From positions 62,001-126,000 of IMG/VR virus record IMGVR_UViG_3300035670_000044: a stretch of DNA of 64,000 nucleotides. One strand, 5' to 3'. Position numbers and translations under genes: made by a program. This document shows positions 10,099 through 19,260 of this stretch, piece by piece (the first letter of the stretch is position 1; the number at the start of each line of letters is the position of its first letter). The DNA comes from a virus. The notes beneath the pieces were generated by a model. It made no database searches. It saw nothing but the letters and a program-made list of their open reading frames with translations, and was not told where the DNA came from.

Positions 10099-13000
10099 CT
10101 TAACGTAGGCGTAGTAAGAGTCTTTCACTTTTTCTTGATTACCGATATGCTCCAAGACATCTTCGTCATAGACGGAGGGATCTAGAGGTACTTCAATTTT
10201 CATTCGGTGTGTGTAGTCGTTAGACAGCAAAGTTACCGGTGTTGACAGAGTCTGAATAGCGCTAAGACCATTAAACTCCAGCTTCTCCGTAACCGTCAAA
10301 GTGTTACCACCAAGTCCTGACTTAGTGTGATCACCCCACAGGACATCGTAGTTCCCTGGGGGTTTGTTATCATATAAGTTAGTGTCACTGATTGCAATCT
10401 CAGAGAGCAATGGATTACCAATAGCATAGGGAGGATAACACAGTCCTCCACCATACTCAGGCAGGTCAAATCCAAATGGTGCAACTCTGTCAGAGGGTGG
10501 TTTAGGGAGTTCGCTGGCTACGGAATCTAGCCCAGGGTTGTAAGTTATCTTGAGGACATCGCTAAAGGATAGACCCTCACCCGTGTCTACAAATCCAAAC
10601 TGAAACGCAATATTTTCTTCTGTATAGAACCTGACAAACTTCCCGTTAAACAGTGAAAGTTCGCTACCGCCAGCCAAAATCGATGCAAGGGTAGTTGTGA
10701 ATACGACTAGTTCGTAACCGTTCACTGTCTCTTTACCTACGGATAGAGTCAGGGGTGCTACGAAACTCCTTACGTTCGTCGTGAACCCAGAATCGTCTGC
10801 CACCTGTATAGCCGTAACTGTTATCGGTGAGATCCAGGCCGAACTTGAAAAGGCGGGGAGTCCGATAGAGGTCGGATTGTCGCTGGATGTTACTGTACCA
10901 GGAGTAGTGTGCAGATAATACTTACCCGATGTCAGGTACATCCTGGCCGAATTTGAGACAGTATTAGCAAACGCCACCGTTTTGTGATTAGGGTCTCCGC
11001 CCAGGTCATTAGCCCCCAACGTATTTGTTCCTGTGAACGTCGAGTTGTTAACCGGAAAACCTGACAGAACCATCCGACCGCCTTCCCCTAACCGATTAGG
11101 TGTCAACCTAAGCCCGATGTAGTTTGATCCACGATTGTCAGAGACACCGTACCTAGCCTCACCCAATATAATATTGGGTTTGTTACTATACACACCCGAT
11201 CCGTTCCCGTATAGCCCGATTCCAGTAGCCGAAGACTGAAGTGACGATTTAAACGAGTTAGGGATCATCCCGTCCAAAGGTGTGTTGGTTTTTGATACCG
11301 TCGACCCACGGTCAAACGGATGACCCTCAGTAATTTTCCACCAGTTCGGACGGGAATTATAGGGTCTCTTTTGAATGTTAGGGGTATAACTGCCATCTAC
11401 CATGTCGGCGTAAGTCTTATGGCTGACCGAAGGAGATGCGATGCGGCCTTTCCACAAAGCGTTCAGGTTTTCGTTGAATTGGCTAGGGCGGTTAGGAGAG
11501 ATTTTTAAGGTGTACGTACCGGAAGTCAATCCTGTTATCGTACTGGACACAGTAGTACCGTTAGTGGTTAAGGTTATAGCAACCGGATCCGGTAACACAT
11601 TATCGTCTTTAGCCACCAAACCATATGTTACCGACGCATTAGCATCCTGTAGGATGGAGATGATCCGGTTCAGCGTACCGCTTGTTATCGACCACGAGCC
11701 ATCCGTACCGGAGAGAGTGATATTATGCTCTTCACTGTAAAACGTTGTAGCCGACGGTACAGTTGTAGTTTTAATAAACAGATTGGGTTCGGTGGGAATG
11801 ATGACGTTTCTGTCCGCTTTATCCGGTCCACCTCGAAACATGCGGATGGTGATTGGAACATAAGAGACCCAGTCGTCTACACCAGAACCTGTAACATACT
11901 TAAATAGACTATTAACCCCCGCCGTGCTGAATGTTTCCGAAGAAACATAAGTGTCCTCATTTTCTTTTGCCGACACGCCCCTTGTATTAAAAACATTCAC
12001 CCAATACGGGCTGGTTGCACCTATACCCAAATCGATTCGGATGTCTACATTTGTCTGAACTTGCAGTCCGTAGATCCCAGGACCTATCCTGAGATATCCG
12101 TCCCACCTTACCCCCCAGTTATACTGTTCTCCTCGCAGTGGTGATGGGTTATCAAACCACTTCATGTTGGAGTCTTCGGTGACGCTATTTTCGCCAATCA
12201 ATTCTTGTTCCGTAGCCGTCCACCTTGTATCGACATACCCTTTACTATACCAATACCCCCTTTGAACAGACGGGACGACAACTCCGTTCTCGCTACGGAG
12301 GACTCGTGCAGATGTATCTGGATCGATATCGTCCGCCCCGTAGGCTAAAGATATCTCCGGATCTCCCGGCATCTGCCCATACCACTCCGGGACATTCAGG
12401 GTGGAGTAAGGTCTGGTAAGGAGGAATGACGCAGTGACGAATACAGTGTTGGTTAGCAGGTTACGGATGCTGGTTAGATTGGCTAGACCTTCTTCTACCG
12501 TCCATGCTGTTCCCGTTAGTCGTAGTGATATGCCGGAGCCAGATAGAGGTATACTTCCGCCCCGACCCGGTATCGTATACCCGTCTAAGTCCAGGACTAC
12601 AGACGTCTCCGTGCCAAGCACGTTAGAAGGCAAGATATTTGTGACATTGTCCGGACCTTTCAGGCTAGAAACGGTTACATTGGATCCGGTAAACGAAAAT
12701 TTAACGTACCCGATCACCTCAGGATCCGGATTTCGGTAGAATTGCGCGTCTGGGCCGCTGTGGAGTTCAGGAAAACTACCTTCTCCGTAGAAGGAGTTAG
12801 CGAGAGACAGGCGGTCTTCGATCCGGATTCGGGGGGTGATAGAGACCGTACTGCCCAGTGTGCCACCTCCAACACTAGCTCCGGACAATGGCAACAGAAA
12901 CTGTTTATCGATTCCCTCGTCAATAAAACTCTCAGTTACAGACCAGTCTACCCCAGTATAAGGCCCTCCGTACTGATTTCTCTCCCCTGTATCGGTTTCG

Positions 13001-13188
13001 GACAGCTTATCCAGCACATTGTCTAGGGCCTCCGCCGGACTATCCACATCTTCCAACGCAGCCGATCTCTTCAGGCCGATGAAATTCGAGTCACCCTCCC
13101 GCCTCGGAGACTTACCTCGCAACTTCTTTAATACTGTCGATTCTCCGGATGTGAAAAGACCTGGGGTTTTATCGATCCGGGTTGCCAT
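10087..13188 (-). CDS. Putative virion protein with PA14-like region, 1033 aa
   Basis: Minus-strand gene starting with ATG at 13188, 27 nt downstream of a class A element on the same strand. The N-terminal 100 residues are charged. Around residues 355-460 a stretch beginning WGVRWDGYLRIGPGIYGLQV resembles the PA14 fold (W..R.xGyl..p..G.Y.f.v), a beta-barrel that often binds glycans. A fibronectin-like segment rich in Thr/Val (TVSSTITGLTSGTYTL) lies near 560. The C-terminal third is Ser/Gly-rich. It is likely a tail-surface or fiber protein touching the host envelope. The PA14 call is by pattern only. It converges tail-to-tail with the plus-strand gene ending at 10098. Confidence 0.6.
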   Translation of the reverse strand: MATRIDKTPGLFTSGESTVLKKLRGKSPRREGDSNFIGLKRSAALEDVDSPAEALDNVLDKLSETDTGERNQYGGPYTGVDWSVTESFIDEGIDKQFLLPLSGASVGGGTLGSTVSITPRIRIEDRLSLANSFYGEGSFPELHSGPDAQFYRNPDPEVIGYVKFSFTGSNVTVSSLKGPDNVTNILPSNVLGTETSVVLDLDGYTIPGRGGSIPLSGSGISLRLTGTAWTVEEGLANLTSIRNLLTNTVFVTASFLLTRPYSTLNVPEWYGQMPGDPEISLAYGADDIDPDTSARVLRSENGVVVPSVQRGYWYSKGYVDTRWTATEQELIGENSVTEDSNMKWFDNPSPLRGEQYNWGVRWDGYLRIGPGIYGLQVQTNVDIRIDLGIGATSPYWVNVFNTRGVSAKENEDTYVSSETFSTAGVNSLFKYVTGSGVDDWVSYVPITIRMFRGGPDKADRNVIIPTEPNLFIKTTTVPSATTFYSEEHNITLSGTDGSWSITSGTLNRIISILQDANASVTYGLVAKDDNVLPDPVAITLTTNGTTVSSTITGLTSGTYTLKISPNRPSQFNENLNALWKGRIASPSVSHKTYADMVDGSYTPNIQKRPYNSRPNWWKITEGHPFDRGSTVSKTNTPLDGMIPNSFKSSLQSSATGIGLYGNGSGVYSNKPNIILGEARYGVSDNRGSNYIGLRLTPNRLGEGGRMVLSGFPVNNSTFTGTNTLGANDLGGDPNHKTVAFANTVSNSARMYLTSGKYYLHTTPGTVTSSDNPTSIGLPAFSSSAWISPITVTAIQVADDSGFTTNVRSFVAPLTLSVGKETVNGYELVVFTTTLASILAGGSELSLFNGKFVRFYTEENIAFQFGFVDTGEGLSFSDVLKITYNPGLDSVASELPKPPSDRVAPFGFDLPEYGGGLCYPPYAIGNPLLSEIAISDTNLYDNKPPGNYDVLWGDHTKSGLGGNTLTVTEKLEFNGLSAIQTLSTPVTLLSNDYTHRMKIEVPLDPSVYDEDVLEHIGNQEKVKDSYYAYVKLDS

Positions 13189-13205
13189 GGAAAACTATTC
13201 CGCTG

Positions 13206-13224
13206 CTACTTTAATGCTTTCAAC
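13206..13224 (-). promoter_or_regulatory. Class A element for the 1033-aa virion gene
   Basis: The minus strand reads GTTGAAAGCATTAAAGTAG, with 27 nt to the ATG at 13188. It is back-to-back with a plus-strand copy 9 bp away. Confidence 0.65.
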
Positions 13225-13233
13225 GAAAAACCC

Positions 13234-13249
13234 GTTGAAGGCAAAGTAG
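13234..13249 (+). promoter_or_regulatory. Class A-like element before small membrane protein
   Basis: GTTGAAGGCAAAGTAG differs from the consensus by one base in the GTTGAAAGC core. It is preceded by CCC as in several other copies and lies 19 nt before the ATG at 13262. Confidence 0.55.
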
Positions 13250-13261
13250 GTGGCAAGTACT

Positions 13262-13516
13262 ATGACACAGAAAATACTGAAGGCGACCGAGAGTACGGCG
13301 TTCCTGGTGGGTCAAATTATCTTTTGTTTGGCATTTCTATCCTCCTGCGAGATTCCAAACTGGGTATATGGTCCACGATTACCCAATGAATGTGTTGACA
13401 GGTGGATGTTCGCGACAGGATTGTTCGTGCCTTCCGGGCTACAAGCCGGGCTAGGGAACAGCTCCCCAGCCCGGACGAAACGCCCTACCCCTCGTACAGA
13501 TCCCGATACGATTTAA
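13262..13516 (+). CDS. Small putative membrane protein, 84 aa
   Basis: ATG at 13262 is preferred over an in-frame GTG at 13250, because a class A-like element ends only a few bases before that GTG. Residues about 12-31 (STAFLVGQIIFCLAFLSSC) form a hydrophobic helix, and a second weaker hydrophobic stretch (WMFATGLFVPSG) follows; the tail is basic and Pro-rich. The gene runs against its neighbours and overlaps the 3' end of phoH by 32 bp. A holin-like or membrane-accessory role is possible but unproven. Confidence 0.5.
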   Translation: MTQKILKATESTAFLVGQIIFCLAFLSSCEIPNWVYGPRLPNECVDRWMFATGLFVPSGLQAGLGNSSPARTKRPTPRTDPDTI

Positions 13517-14237
13517 TCACCTCTCTGACGAATTCCGATCGCACAATGTCGTCCATTCCGAATTCAACACAGCCAACAAACCCCTCCAGATGGGAGAGGC
13601 GAGACCTCGCATCGGACAGGCCATCCTTCCCGTAACGGTTAGCCAGGTCACGTTGGATGACATCACCGAGCAGGGCGATAGTGCTGTGATCTCCTAGACG
13701 AGAGAGGATCGTCAGCACGGAGTGGCTGGTAGCATTCTGCATCTCGTCAGCGATAATCATGCAGCGGTGCAAAGAGCGACCCCTTAGGTGTTCGATTGGC
13801 AAAAATTCGATGATCTTCTTGTCGACCAGGTAATCCGCCTTGCCCTTGGCCATAAACACACTCAGAGCATCGCGTAGGGAAGCTATGTGCGGCTCAAGTT
13901 TTTCCATCTCCGAGCCTGGCAAATACCCAATACCCTTCTCTCCCGGCGTATCGACAATCGGCTTGATGTAGTAAATTTTATCTATCTGCCTCTTCTGCAA
14001 CTTTTCGCACGCGATAAACACCGACAACAGGGTTTTGGCTGTACCTGGGGGCCCCGTAAGTACCGTCAGCGTCTTATGCCGCAAGTGGTCCAGAGCCTCT
14101 TTCTGACTCTCATTCATCGGGTGAATGGTCCGGACACCATCCCCCCGTGTCGCCGGCAACCCGTATGCAATCTCATCGTATCCTGGTACCGAAGCCTCTG
14201 TCACTTTGTCCTTGCGAGTCCTTGCTGCTCGAGCCAT
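13485..14237 (-). CDS. phoH: PhoH-like P-loop ATPase
   Basis: The 250-residue protein has the PhoH layout: Walker A TGPPGTAKT at about 61-69, the KPIVDTPGEKGIGYLPG-type segment at about 92-108 that marks the family, and a Walker B-like MIIADEMQNAT at 160-170 followed by a sensor-like LLGDVIQ. PhoH proteins are ATPases related to the N-terminal part of helicases and are among the most common auxiliary genes in cyanophages; their exact role is unsettled. ATG at 14237 lies about 16 bp downstream of the terminator of the upstream minus-strand gene, so it needs its own promoter or read-through. The 3' end overlaps the convergent small membrane gene. Confidence 0.9.
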   Translation of the reverse strand: MARAARTRKDKVTEASVPGYDEIAYGLPATRGDGVRTIHPMNESQKEALDHLRHKTLTVLTGPPGTAKTLLSVFIACEKLQKRQIDKIYYIKPIVDTPGEKGIGYLPGSEMEKLEPHIASLRDALSVFMAKGKADYLVDKKIIEFLPIEHLRGRSLHRCMIIADEMQNATSHSVLTILSRLGDHSTIALLGDVIQRDLANRYGKDGLSDARSRLSHLEGFVGCVEFGMDDIVRSEFVREVIKSYRDLYEG

Positions 14238-14253
14238 TAGGGTTAGTAGTTAC

Positions 14254-14297
14254 AAAAAAAAACCGGACGGCAACACACGATGTGCATTACAGTCCGG
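14254..14297 (-). terminator. Rho-independent terminator after kinase-like gene
   Basis: On the minus strand CCGGAC (14297-14292) pairs with GTCCGG (14268-14263). The loop contains a further GCACA/TGTGT pairing, and the hairpin is followed directly by a run of nine T residues. It sits between the kinase-like gene and phoH. Confidence 0.8.
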
Positions 14298-14351
14298 CAG
14301 GAGTTGGATTTCTTTTGGGTCAAAGGTGTTTCCTCATCCCTTACTGAGCTT

Positions 14352-14945
14352 TCACCAACTAAATCCCGAAGCCATATCGAGAGTCGGAGTGTTACCGGCC
14401 AAATGTCCAGGCAGCCTGTGCACACGAGTCCTATGGATAAGTGTCTTTGACTCCAAGTACTGATTGGTATGCTTGTAGTAAGATTCGTGCTCAAGACGAC
14501 GTTTTTCAAGTTGACTGTGGACCCAGTAATCCGTACATTCTGGCCATTGCTCGCGGATTTCTTCCTCGTGCCTGGTCCGGATTGCTGTATCCCACTCATG
14601 CTCGATGAGAACAATACTCAGACGGGTCGACATGCCCAGCAGAACTGACTCTGGCTCCGTGGCAACATAGTCTGGGACCGGTGATAACTGGTACCGGTAA
14701 GGCTCGTAGAACAAAGTGTCGGATACGAACCTATCGAGAATAAGGTAATCGACCTCCGTATCCTTAGTACTGATCCAGAACAGCGTGTCAACAAACTGCT
14801 GTACTGGACTGTGGTCTTTGGGTCTTACACTGCCGAAATGATACACAGCCACTGAGTGACCCCCACCCTCAAGATACTTTCGAGAGTTCCGTATGGCGGT
14901 TGTTTTCCCCACCCTATCCGCCCCCAGCACAATCACTGAATCCAT
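14352..14945 (-). CDS. P-loop nucleotide/deoxynucleotide kinase-like protein, 197 aa
   Basis: A P-loop, GADRVGKTT, sits at residues 8-16 directly after the first beta strand. YLILDRFVSDTLFYEPYRYQ near residues 77-96 matches the DR(F/Y) signature of thymidylate and deoxynucleoside kinases, where the Asp and Arg position the substrate. This makes it a probable dNMP or nucleoside kinase feeding phage DNA synthesis, in line with the nrdA, nrdB and dut genes elsewhere in the window. The start ATG at 14945 is 22 nt downstream of an extended -10 TGCTAGGGT on the minus strand. A strong terminator follows. The exact substrate cannot be told from sequence. Confidence 0.7.
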   Translation of the reverse strand: MDSVIVLGADRVGKTTAIRNSRKYLEGGGHSVAVYHFGSVRPKDHSPVQQFVDTLFWISTKDTEVDYLILDRFVSDTLFYEPYRYQLSPVPDYVATEPESVLLGMSTRLSIVLIEHEWDTAIRTRHEEEIREQWPECTDYWVHSQLEKRRLEHESYYKHTNQYLESKTLIHRTRVHRLPGHLAGNTPTLDMASGFSW

Positions 14946-14967
14946 AGCAATACCTCAATACCCCTCC

Positions 14968-14976
14968 ACCCTAGCA
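14968..14976 (-). promoter_or_regulatory. Class B extended -10 (TGCTAGGGT) for kinase gene
   Basis: The minus strand reads TGCTAGGGT, 22 nt before the ATG at 14945, matching the TGnTAnnnT pattern upstream of other metabolic genes here. No clear -35 box. Confidence 0.45.
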
Positions 14977-14988
14977 CGGATCCGGCTC

Positions 14989-15010
14989 GTTGAAAGCCAT
15001 ATATAGTAGA
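14989..15010 (+). promoter_or_regulatory. Class A element before 15024 gene
   Basis: GTTGAAAGC at 14989-14997 is followed by CATATATAGTAGA; 26 nt separate the core from the ATG at 15024. Confidence 0.7.
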
Positions 15011-15023
15011 TAGCTAAACTGCC

Positions 15024-15353
15024 ATGACCGTTCCTCTTGTCCGTTGGGGAGTTCGTTTTACCGCTAACACTTTGCGCCGCCAACAATACATACAGGACCT
15101 GTACAATAACGACGAGACATCTGCAAAACGTGGAGAACTGTTCCTCAATGAGGTGCACGAAGAGCTGTACTATGTGGGGTTGGACGGTATTGCGAAGACT
15201 GTGAATGGCACGGGTCCCATCCCCTTTGGCCGTATCGACTTCACGGGCTTGCGGAACTTTGCCGACGACGCCGCTGCCGCTGCCGCCACCCCGGCCGTCC
15301 CGGTAGGTGGCATGTATCGCACAGGGAGTATTTTGAAAGTCAGAGTCGTATAG
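15024..15353 (+). CDS. Small putative virion protein, 109 aa
   Basis: ATG at 15024 follows a class A element with GCC before the ATG and no Shine-Dalgarno. The N-terminal half is a mixed alpha/beta stretch. The C-terminus is Ala-rich and ends in a PVGGMYRTGSILKVRV-type segment that I associate with small phage structural proteins. The gene is a single-promoter unit followed 62 bp later by another class A element. Function inferred as virion assembly or decoration; no family name can be given. Confidence 0.55.
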   Translation: MTVPLVRWGVRFTANTLRRQQYIQDLYNNDETSAKRGELFLNEVHEELYYVGLDGIAKTVNGTGPIPFGRIDFTGLRNFADDAAAAAATPAVPVGGMYRTGSILKVRVV

Positions 15354-15359
15354 GGACCC

Positions 15360-15377
15360 GTTGAAAGCTATATGAGA
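15360..15377 (+). promoter_or_regulatory. Class A element before 15416 gene
   Basis: CCC-GTTGAAAGC at 15357-15368 is followed by TATATGAGA. The 47-nt distance to the ATG at 15416 is the longest in the set; two short out-of-frame ATGs lie between. Confidence 0.6.
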
Positions 15378-15415
15378 ATTAATGTTTACAGGGTCTATTC
15401 CCAACAACGTCAGCC

Positions 15416-16183
15416 ATGTCCGTAACCACCTTAAAGCGCCTAATCGGTATTGAATACAGCTATAAGCTTGAGCTCCAGTCTTGGTTCAGCACTGTGCTGG
15501 CCGATGAGCTTCTGGTCGGCTGGAGCTCTGGTACCAACACCCCCGCAGTCAGAACCGACCTGTTGAATAAGTTTGTGGCTTGCGGACCTAGCATGGGCTT
15601 CTCAGCCAAACAATTCGCCTACGGTATACTTGAGCTTGTAATCGACGCTCTCGTGAACAACGTCGATGTGCCCACCGACCCGTACGTCAACTCCCTCAAC
15701 TCCCAACTCGTTAATGTCACCCGGTACGTCGGCATGGAGGGCGATGGTGACTACAATTTCATGGTGGCCGTCTACAACCTCAGCGTCACCCTCGACTCGA
15801 TCTTCACCAATGTGGCGTCGGTTAACAACGCACCGGCAGGTACTAATAAGACCATCACGATGGTACGGAGTACTGTCTATACATTCGCTGCTGCCGACTT
15901 TGGCTTTACCGACCCCCTCGACAATCCAGCCGACGACCTTCTCGCCGTAAAGATTACCACCCTGCCCGCAGCCGGCACCTTGAAACTAGTTTCTACTAAC
16001 GTTGTTGCTGGAAACTCCATTCCTCTCGCTAGCATCGGATCCCTCAACTATACCCCTGTCGCTGCTGCGTTTGGTTCCCCTTACTCCACGTTCACGTTCC
16101 AGGTACAGGATGACGGTGGTACGGCGGGTGGTGGTGTCGATCTAGACGCTACCCCCAACACCATCACATTTAACGTAACCTGA
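15416..16183 (+). CDS. Virion protein with C-terminal Ig/cadherin-like domain, 255 aa
   Basis: Residues 1-130 are helical with no recognisable motif. Residues about 135-255 match the pattern of bacterial adhesin Ig/cadherin-like repeats: a VNNAPAGTNKT opening, YTFAAADFGFTDPLDNPADDLL, then GTLKL, LNYTP and a FTFQVQDDGG segment ending in VT. The Asp-rich turns suggest calcium binding. Such domains decorate phage capsids and tails and mediate weak cell-surface binding. It lies directly upstream of the hub gene (8 bp), which supports a tail location. Confidence 0.6.
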   Translation: MSVTTLKRLIGIEYSYKLELQSWFSTVLADELLVGWSSGTNTPAVRTDLLNKFVACGPSMGFSAKQFAYGILELVIDALVNNVDVPTDPYVNSLNSQLVNVTRYVGMEGDGDYNFMVAVYNLSVTLDSIFTNVASVNNAPAGTNKTITMVRSTVYTFAAADFGFTDPLDNPADDLLAVKITTLPAAGTLKLVSTNVVAGNSIPLASIGSLNYTPVAAAFGSPYSTFTFQVQDDGGTAGGGVDLDATPNTITFNVT

Positions 16184-16191
16184 GACACAGA

Positions 16192-19100
16192 GTGAATGGA
16201 CTATACCGCTGCCGGTGTGTTGTAGGGTATAGGCCGTACGCTAGCGATCGACTGATCGTGTTCAGTGAGCGGCAGGTAGCAAGTGTTAGCGTGAACCTGA
16301 AGTGGGATGCTAACAACATAACCCGAAACATGGACGGTAATACTGAGGCCGGACAGTTTGCAAATGCGTTGACCGGGTCGACAGCCAATGTCACGCTGTC
16401 CGACCCCTATATGACAGGGATCGCGTGGGCTGCCTTGTTCGATTCGGCTGCCGCGTACGGCAACTCCACCCAGGCGGCATGGAACAGCATCATGTTACCT
16501 CCGTGTAGTGAGAATGAGAATGAAGCGTCGGGCAAATGCCGCAAATACCCCGAGATCGACGACCCGATGTTGCGTAAGGCGGGATTCGGAGACTTCGCCC
16601 ACATCCTGATTAAGTTTTACTACGATGTGGCGGGAACAAAATTCGCCCTGGATACATACTTCAGGTTGCAGAATTTCTCCATACAGCACGGTAATGCCTA
16701 CCCTCAAGTCTCATTGCAGGGGGTAAACCCACAAACGGTTGTCTTCAACCAGTCACTGGTAAATTTCCAGCTCGAGGAGAACAAAACTCTGGAAGAAAAT
16801 CTCACCGAAATTGTTAACGACTACGGGTATAAGGTGTCATTCTGTACCGATCCGGAACAAAAAGAGACCAAGCGATACTTGATGCCCAAGGCGTTTAAAG
16901 AGAAGAGTGTTACGGCGTCTGAGGTATTGAAAAAGTACCTGGATAGTGTAGGGGGTACGATGCAGTCTTTGCCTACTCGCGAATACGCCAAGAAGATCTC
17001 TCTGTGTACCCGGGCCAACCTGAATCAGGGATGCTCGGTCTTCTATCTGGGCAAAGGCCTATACGAAAACTACACGATTACCGGAAACGTCGACCCGAAC
17101 ATTTGGAACCTAAATGCCGAATATAGTGTAGAGCGCGGACTGGGATACAACTACTCCGATGTGCCTTTAAGGGATGGGGAGAAATATACACTGTTTCCGA
17201 TCCGGTCTAAAGAACGTGAAGAGAAGCTCCGTAACGCCAACAAAGTAGCAACCTTTGGCTCGGAACAGTTTGCGGTATACAATAACCGGTACTCGAATAA
17301 GTTGAGTACTAGCGGTTATATTTGGCGCGAGAACGGTCCGAATATTATCACTGAGAGAAAGCAAAACACCAATATGTACGGTATAGGGGTTAACGGAAAT
17401 ACCCCTAAGGCGATGTTGGATGGCACGGTCATCACTCCCCCTAACGGGGCGGGCAGGGTTGTCATCGCCACTAACTATTTCCTTCGGTACTGCAATCGTG
17501 CCGACCCCAAGGTGTGTTGGAATACCGCCATCATGCAAGAGTCGGTCAACCTGGCCACTATTGCTGAGGGGCTGAAGGCGTACTCCAAGGTGAAGATCGG
17601 CGATGTGATCGGGACGGCGACCAGCGATAAGCCGGAGTTCATTCGGTTCTATGTTGGGGGAAACGGGTCGAGGGGGCGGGAGGTGACGATCACTCCGGGG
17701 TTGGTGTGGAAATACGCCATCCCGGTGGAGAAGCTCACTGAGGAGGAGAAGAAGAATATAGGACTGGAGAGCACGGCTGATACCCCGAGTGGTCCGGTAA
17801 CCTCCGCCCCGAGCGGGTCGTCAGCTTTTGCGGGGAGGGTAGGAAGTACCGGAAGCAGCACCGGACCTCACCTTCACGTAGAACTCTTCCTTGACTCTTC
17901 CACTGGGGGTAGGGGACAACCTATAACGTCTTCCGAAGTGGATCCATATGTTTCCATAGGTGGAACTCCTGCAAGCACTTGGGGGGTTTATTCACCCTAT
18001 GGCCCTCGGAGCGGAGGATTTCATTACGGTATAGACTTCTCTGGTCCAGGTCCGGGGGGTAAAAATATTAACAATCAAGATATAACAATAACCGGAGGGG
18101 CTGTGATTACTAAAGTCACTCCGAATAGTGGTGGTTTTGGCAATTCTGTGGAAATTAGGAGACCTGATGGGAAATATCTACTTCTGGCTCACCTAGCTGA
18201 CGGATCAACTAACAATGTCACCGGGACCCAGATCGGTACTGGATCGAAGGTTGCTACAGGGGTTCAAACCGCCCCCACATCTCTAGGGGCCGAACTCACC
18301 ACCTCGTTCCGGGGTATCCCGAGGGCATTGAGGATCGTACCGGGCCGGACCATCTTGTCGTTTGTCACCAAGTATGATGAGTGGGTGGAGCAGGGACGAC
18401 CTGCCAGTATCGATCCGGGAGTATGGATCGCCGGCAGGTTCTCGCGCTGGTTCGTGAAGGATGTTAACTACCAGTGGGGACAGGGGGACCTGCGCGTATC
18501 GGTGTCGGGAATTACCGACTGGGGTAACATCACCTCGAGGTTGAATGCACCGACGTTCGAAGAGTACCTGGAGGCATATCAAAATTCCGGAGACTTCACC
18601 GAAAAAACCATAGATTACTACGGATACATCCGGTCGGCTGGAGACTTGTGCTGGAAATTAAAAGACGGAAAAACATCTTGCGAGGTGATTTGCGAGGAAG
18701 CTCAGCAGTTCCAGAACTACTTGAGGGCTGGTCAGGACCAGAGCTCTGATCCCTCGGTTACGAGCAATTACCCTCCAGCCAATTGCCAATACACCGGGTC
18801 CAAATACCCCCGAGACCGGGTCAACGCAATCATCAACGCGGCGAGGCAGGGTGGCATTACTACGAGGTCGGGATACGCGGGGGTTGTAGGCAATGCCCTG
18901 GTCGAGTCTGGAGTGGCTCTTAGCCCTACGGCTGAAAATCCAGACACCAAAGCTTATGGTGTATTTCAATGGCTTGGTGGGAGACGTATAGGCCTAGAAC
19001 AATATGCGGCTAGCAAAGGAGCCTCTGCCAGCAGTTTTAATATACAAATGGAAAGATTCGTTCAAGAACTAAAAGGAGCTGACTTCCAGGGACCTGCAAC

Positions 19101-19254
19101 CGTACGAGCCCTAAACTCATCGGGGGACCCGTCTCAAGCTGCTTCGGAATTTAATCGACTGTTTGAGAGAGCACCCGGACAAAAGGAAGCAGAACGGCAA
19201 CAATATGCTAAAGAGATCTTCAACGACCTGAGCTGCCAATCGATCAACCCCTAA
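16192..19254 (+). CDS. Baseplate hub protein with M23 peptidase parts and tail lysozyme, 1020 aa
   Basis: GTG at 16192 is 8 bp after the previous stop; a GTG at 16258 is an alternative. Residues about 30-330 resemble hub proteins of the gpD/gp27 type, with a LEENKTLEENLTEIVNDYGY motif. Zn-peptidase M23 (LytM) signatures occur at 550-690 but in unusual order: STGPHLHVEL (His560, His562) comes first, then FHYGID (His611, Asp615), then LLLAH (His667); normal M23 order is HxxxD, H, HxH. Residues about 873-1012 form a phage tail lysozyme domain (GNALVESG with Glu905, then GVFQWLGGRR). The protein probably opens peptidoglycan during infection. Segments near 17930-18250 and 18940-19250 are visibly AT-richer than the rest of the gene. 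Confidence 0.75.
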   Translation: MNGLYRCRCVVGYRPYASDRLIVFSERQVASVSVNLKWDANNITRNMDGNTEAGQFANALTGSTANVTLSDPYMTGIAWAALFDSAAAYGNSTQAAWNSIMLPPCSENENEASGKCRKYPEIDDPMLRKAGFGDFAHILIKFYYDVAGTKFALDTYFRLQNFSIQHGNAYPQVSLQGVNPQTVVFNQSLVNFQLEENKTLEENLTEIVNDYGYKVSFCTDPEQKETKRYLMPKAFKEKSVTASEVLKKYLDSVGGTMQSLPTREYAKKISLCTRANLNQGCSVFYLGKGLYENYTITGNVDPNIWNLNAEYSVERGLGYNYSDVPLRDGEKYTLFPIRSKEREEKLRNANKVATFGSEQFAVYNNRYSNKLSTSGYIWRENGPNIITERKQNTNMYGIGVNGNTPKAMLDGTVITPPNGAGRVVIATNYFLRYCNRADPKVCWNTAIMQESVNLATIAEGLKAYSKVKIGDVIGTATSDKPEFIRFYVGGNGSRGREVTITPGLVWKYAIPVEKLTEEEKKNIGLESTADTPSGPVTSAPSGSSAFAGRVGSTGSSTGPHLHVELFLDSSTGGRGQPITSSEVDPYVSIGGTPASTWGVYSPYGPRSGGFHYGIDFSGPGPGGKNINNQDITITGGAVITKVTPNSGGFGNSVEIRRPDGKYLLLAHLADGSTNNVTGTQIGTGSKVATGVQTAPTSLGAELTTSFRGIPRALRIVPGRTILSFVTKYDEWVEQGRPASIDPGVWIAGRFSRWFVKDVNYQWGQGDLRVSVSGITDWGNITSRLNAPTFEEYLEAYQNSGDFTEKTIDYYGYIRSAGDLCWKLKDGKTSCEVICEEAQQFQNYLRAGQDQSSDPSVTSNYPPANCQYTGSKYPRDRVNAIINAARQGGITTRSGYAGVVGNALVESGVALSPTAENPDTKAYGVFQWLGGRRIGLEQYAASKGASASSFNIQMERFVQELKGADFQGPATVRALNSSGDPSQAASEFNRLFERAPGQKEAERQQYAKEIFNDLSCQSINP

Positions 19255-19260
19255 TCCGCC

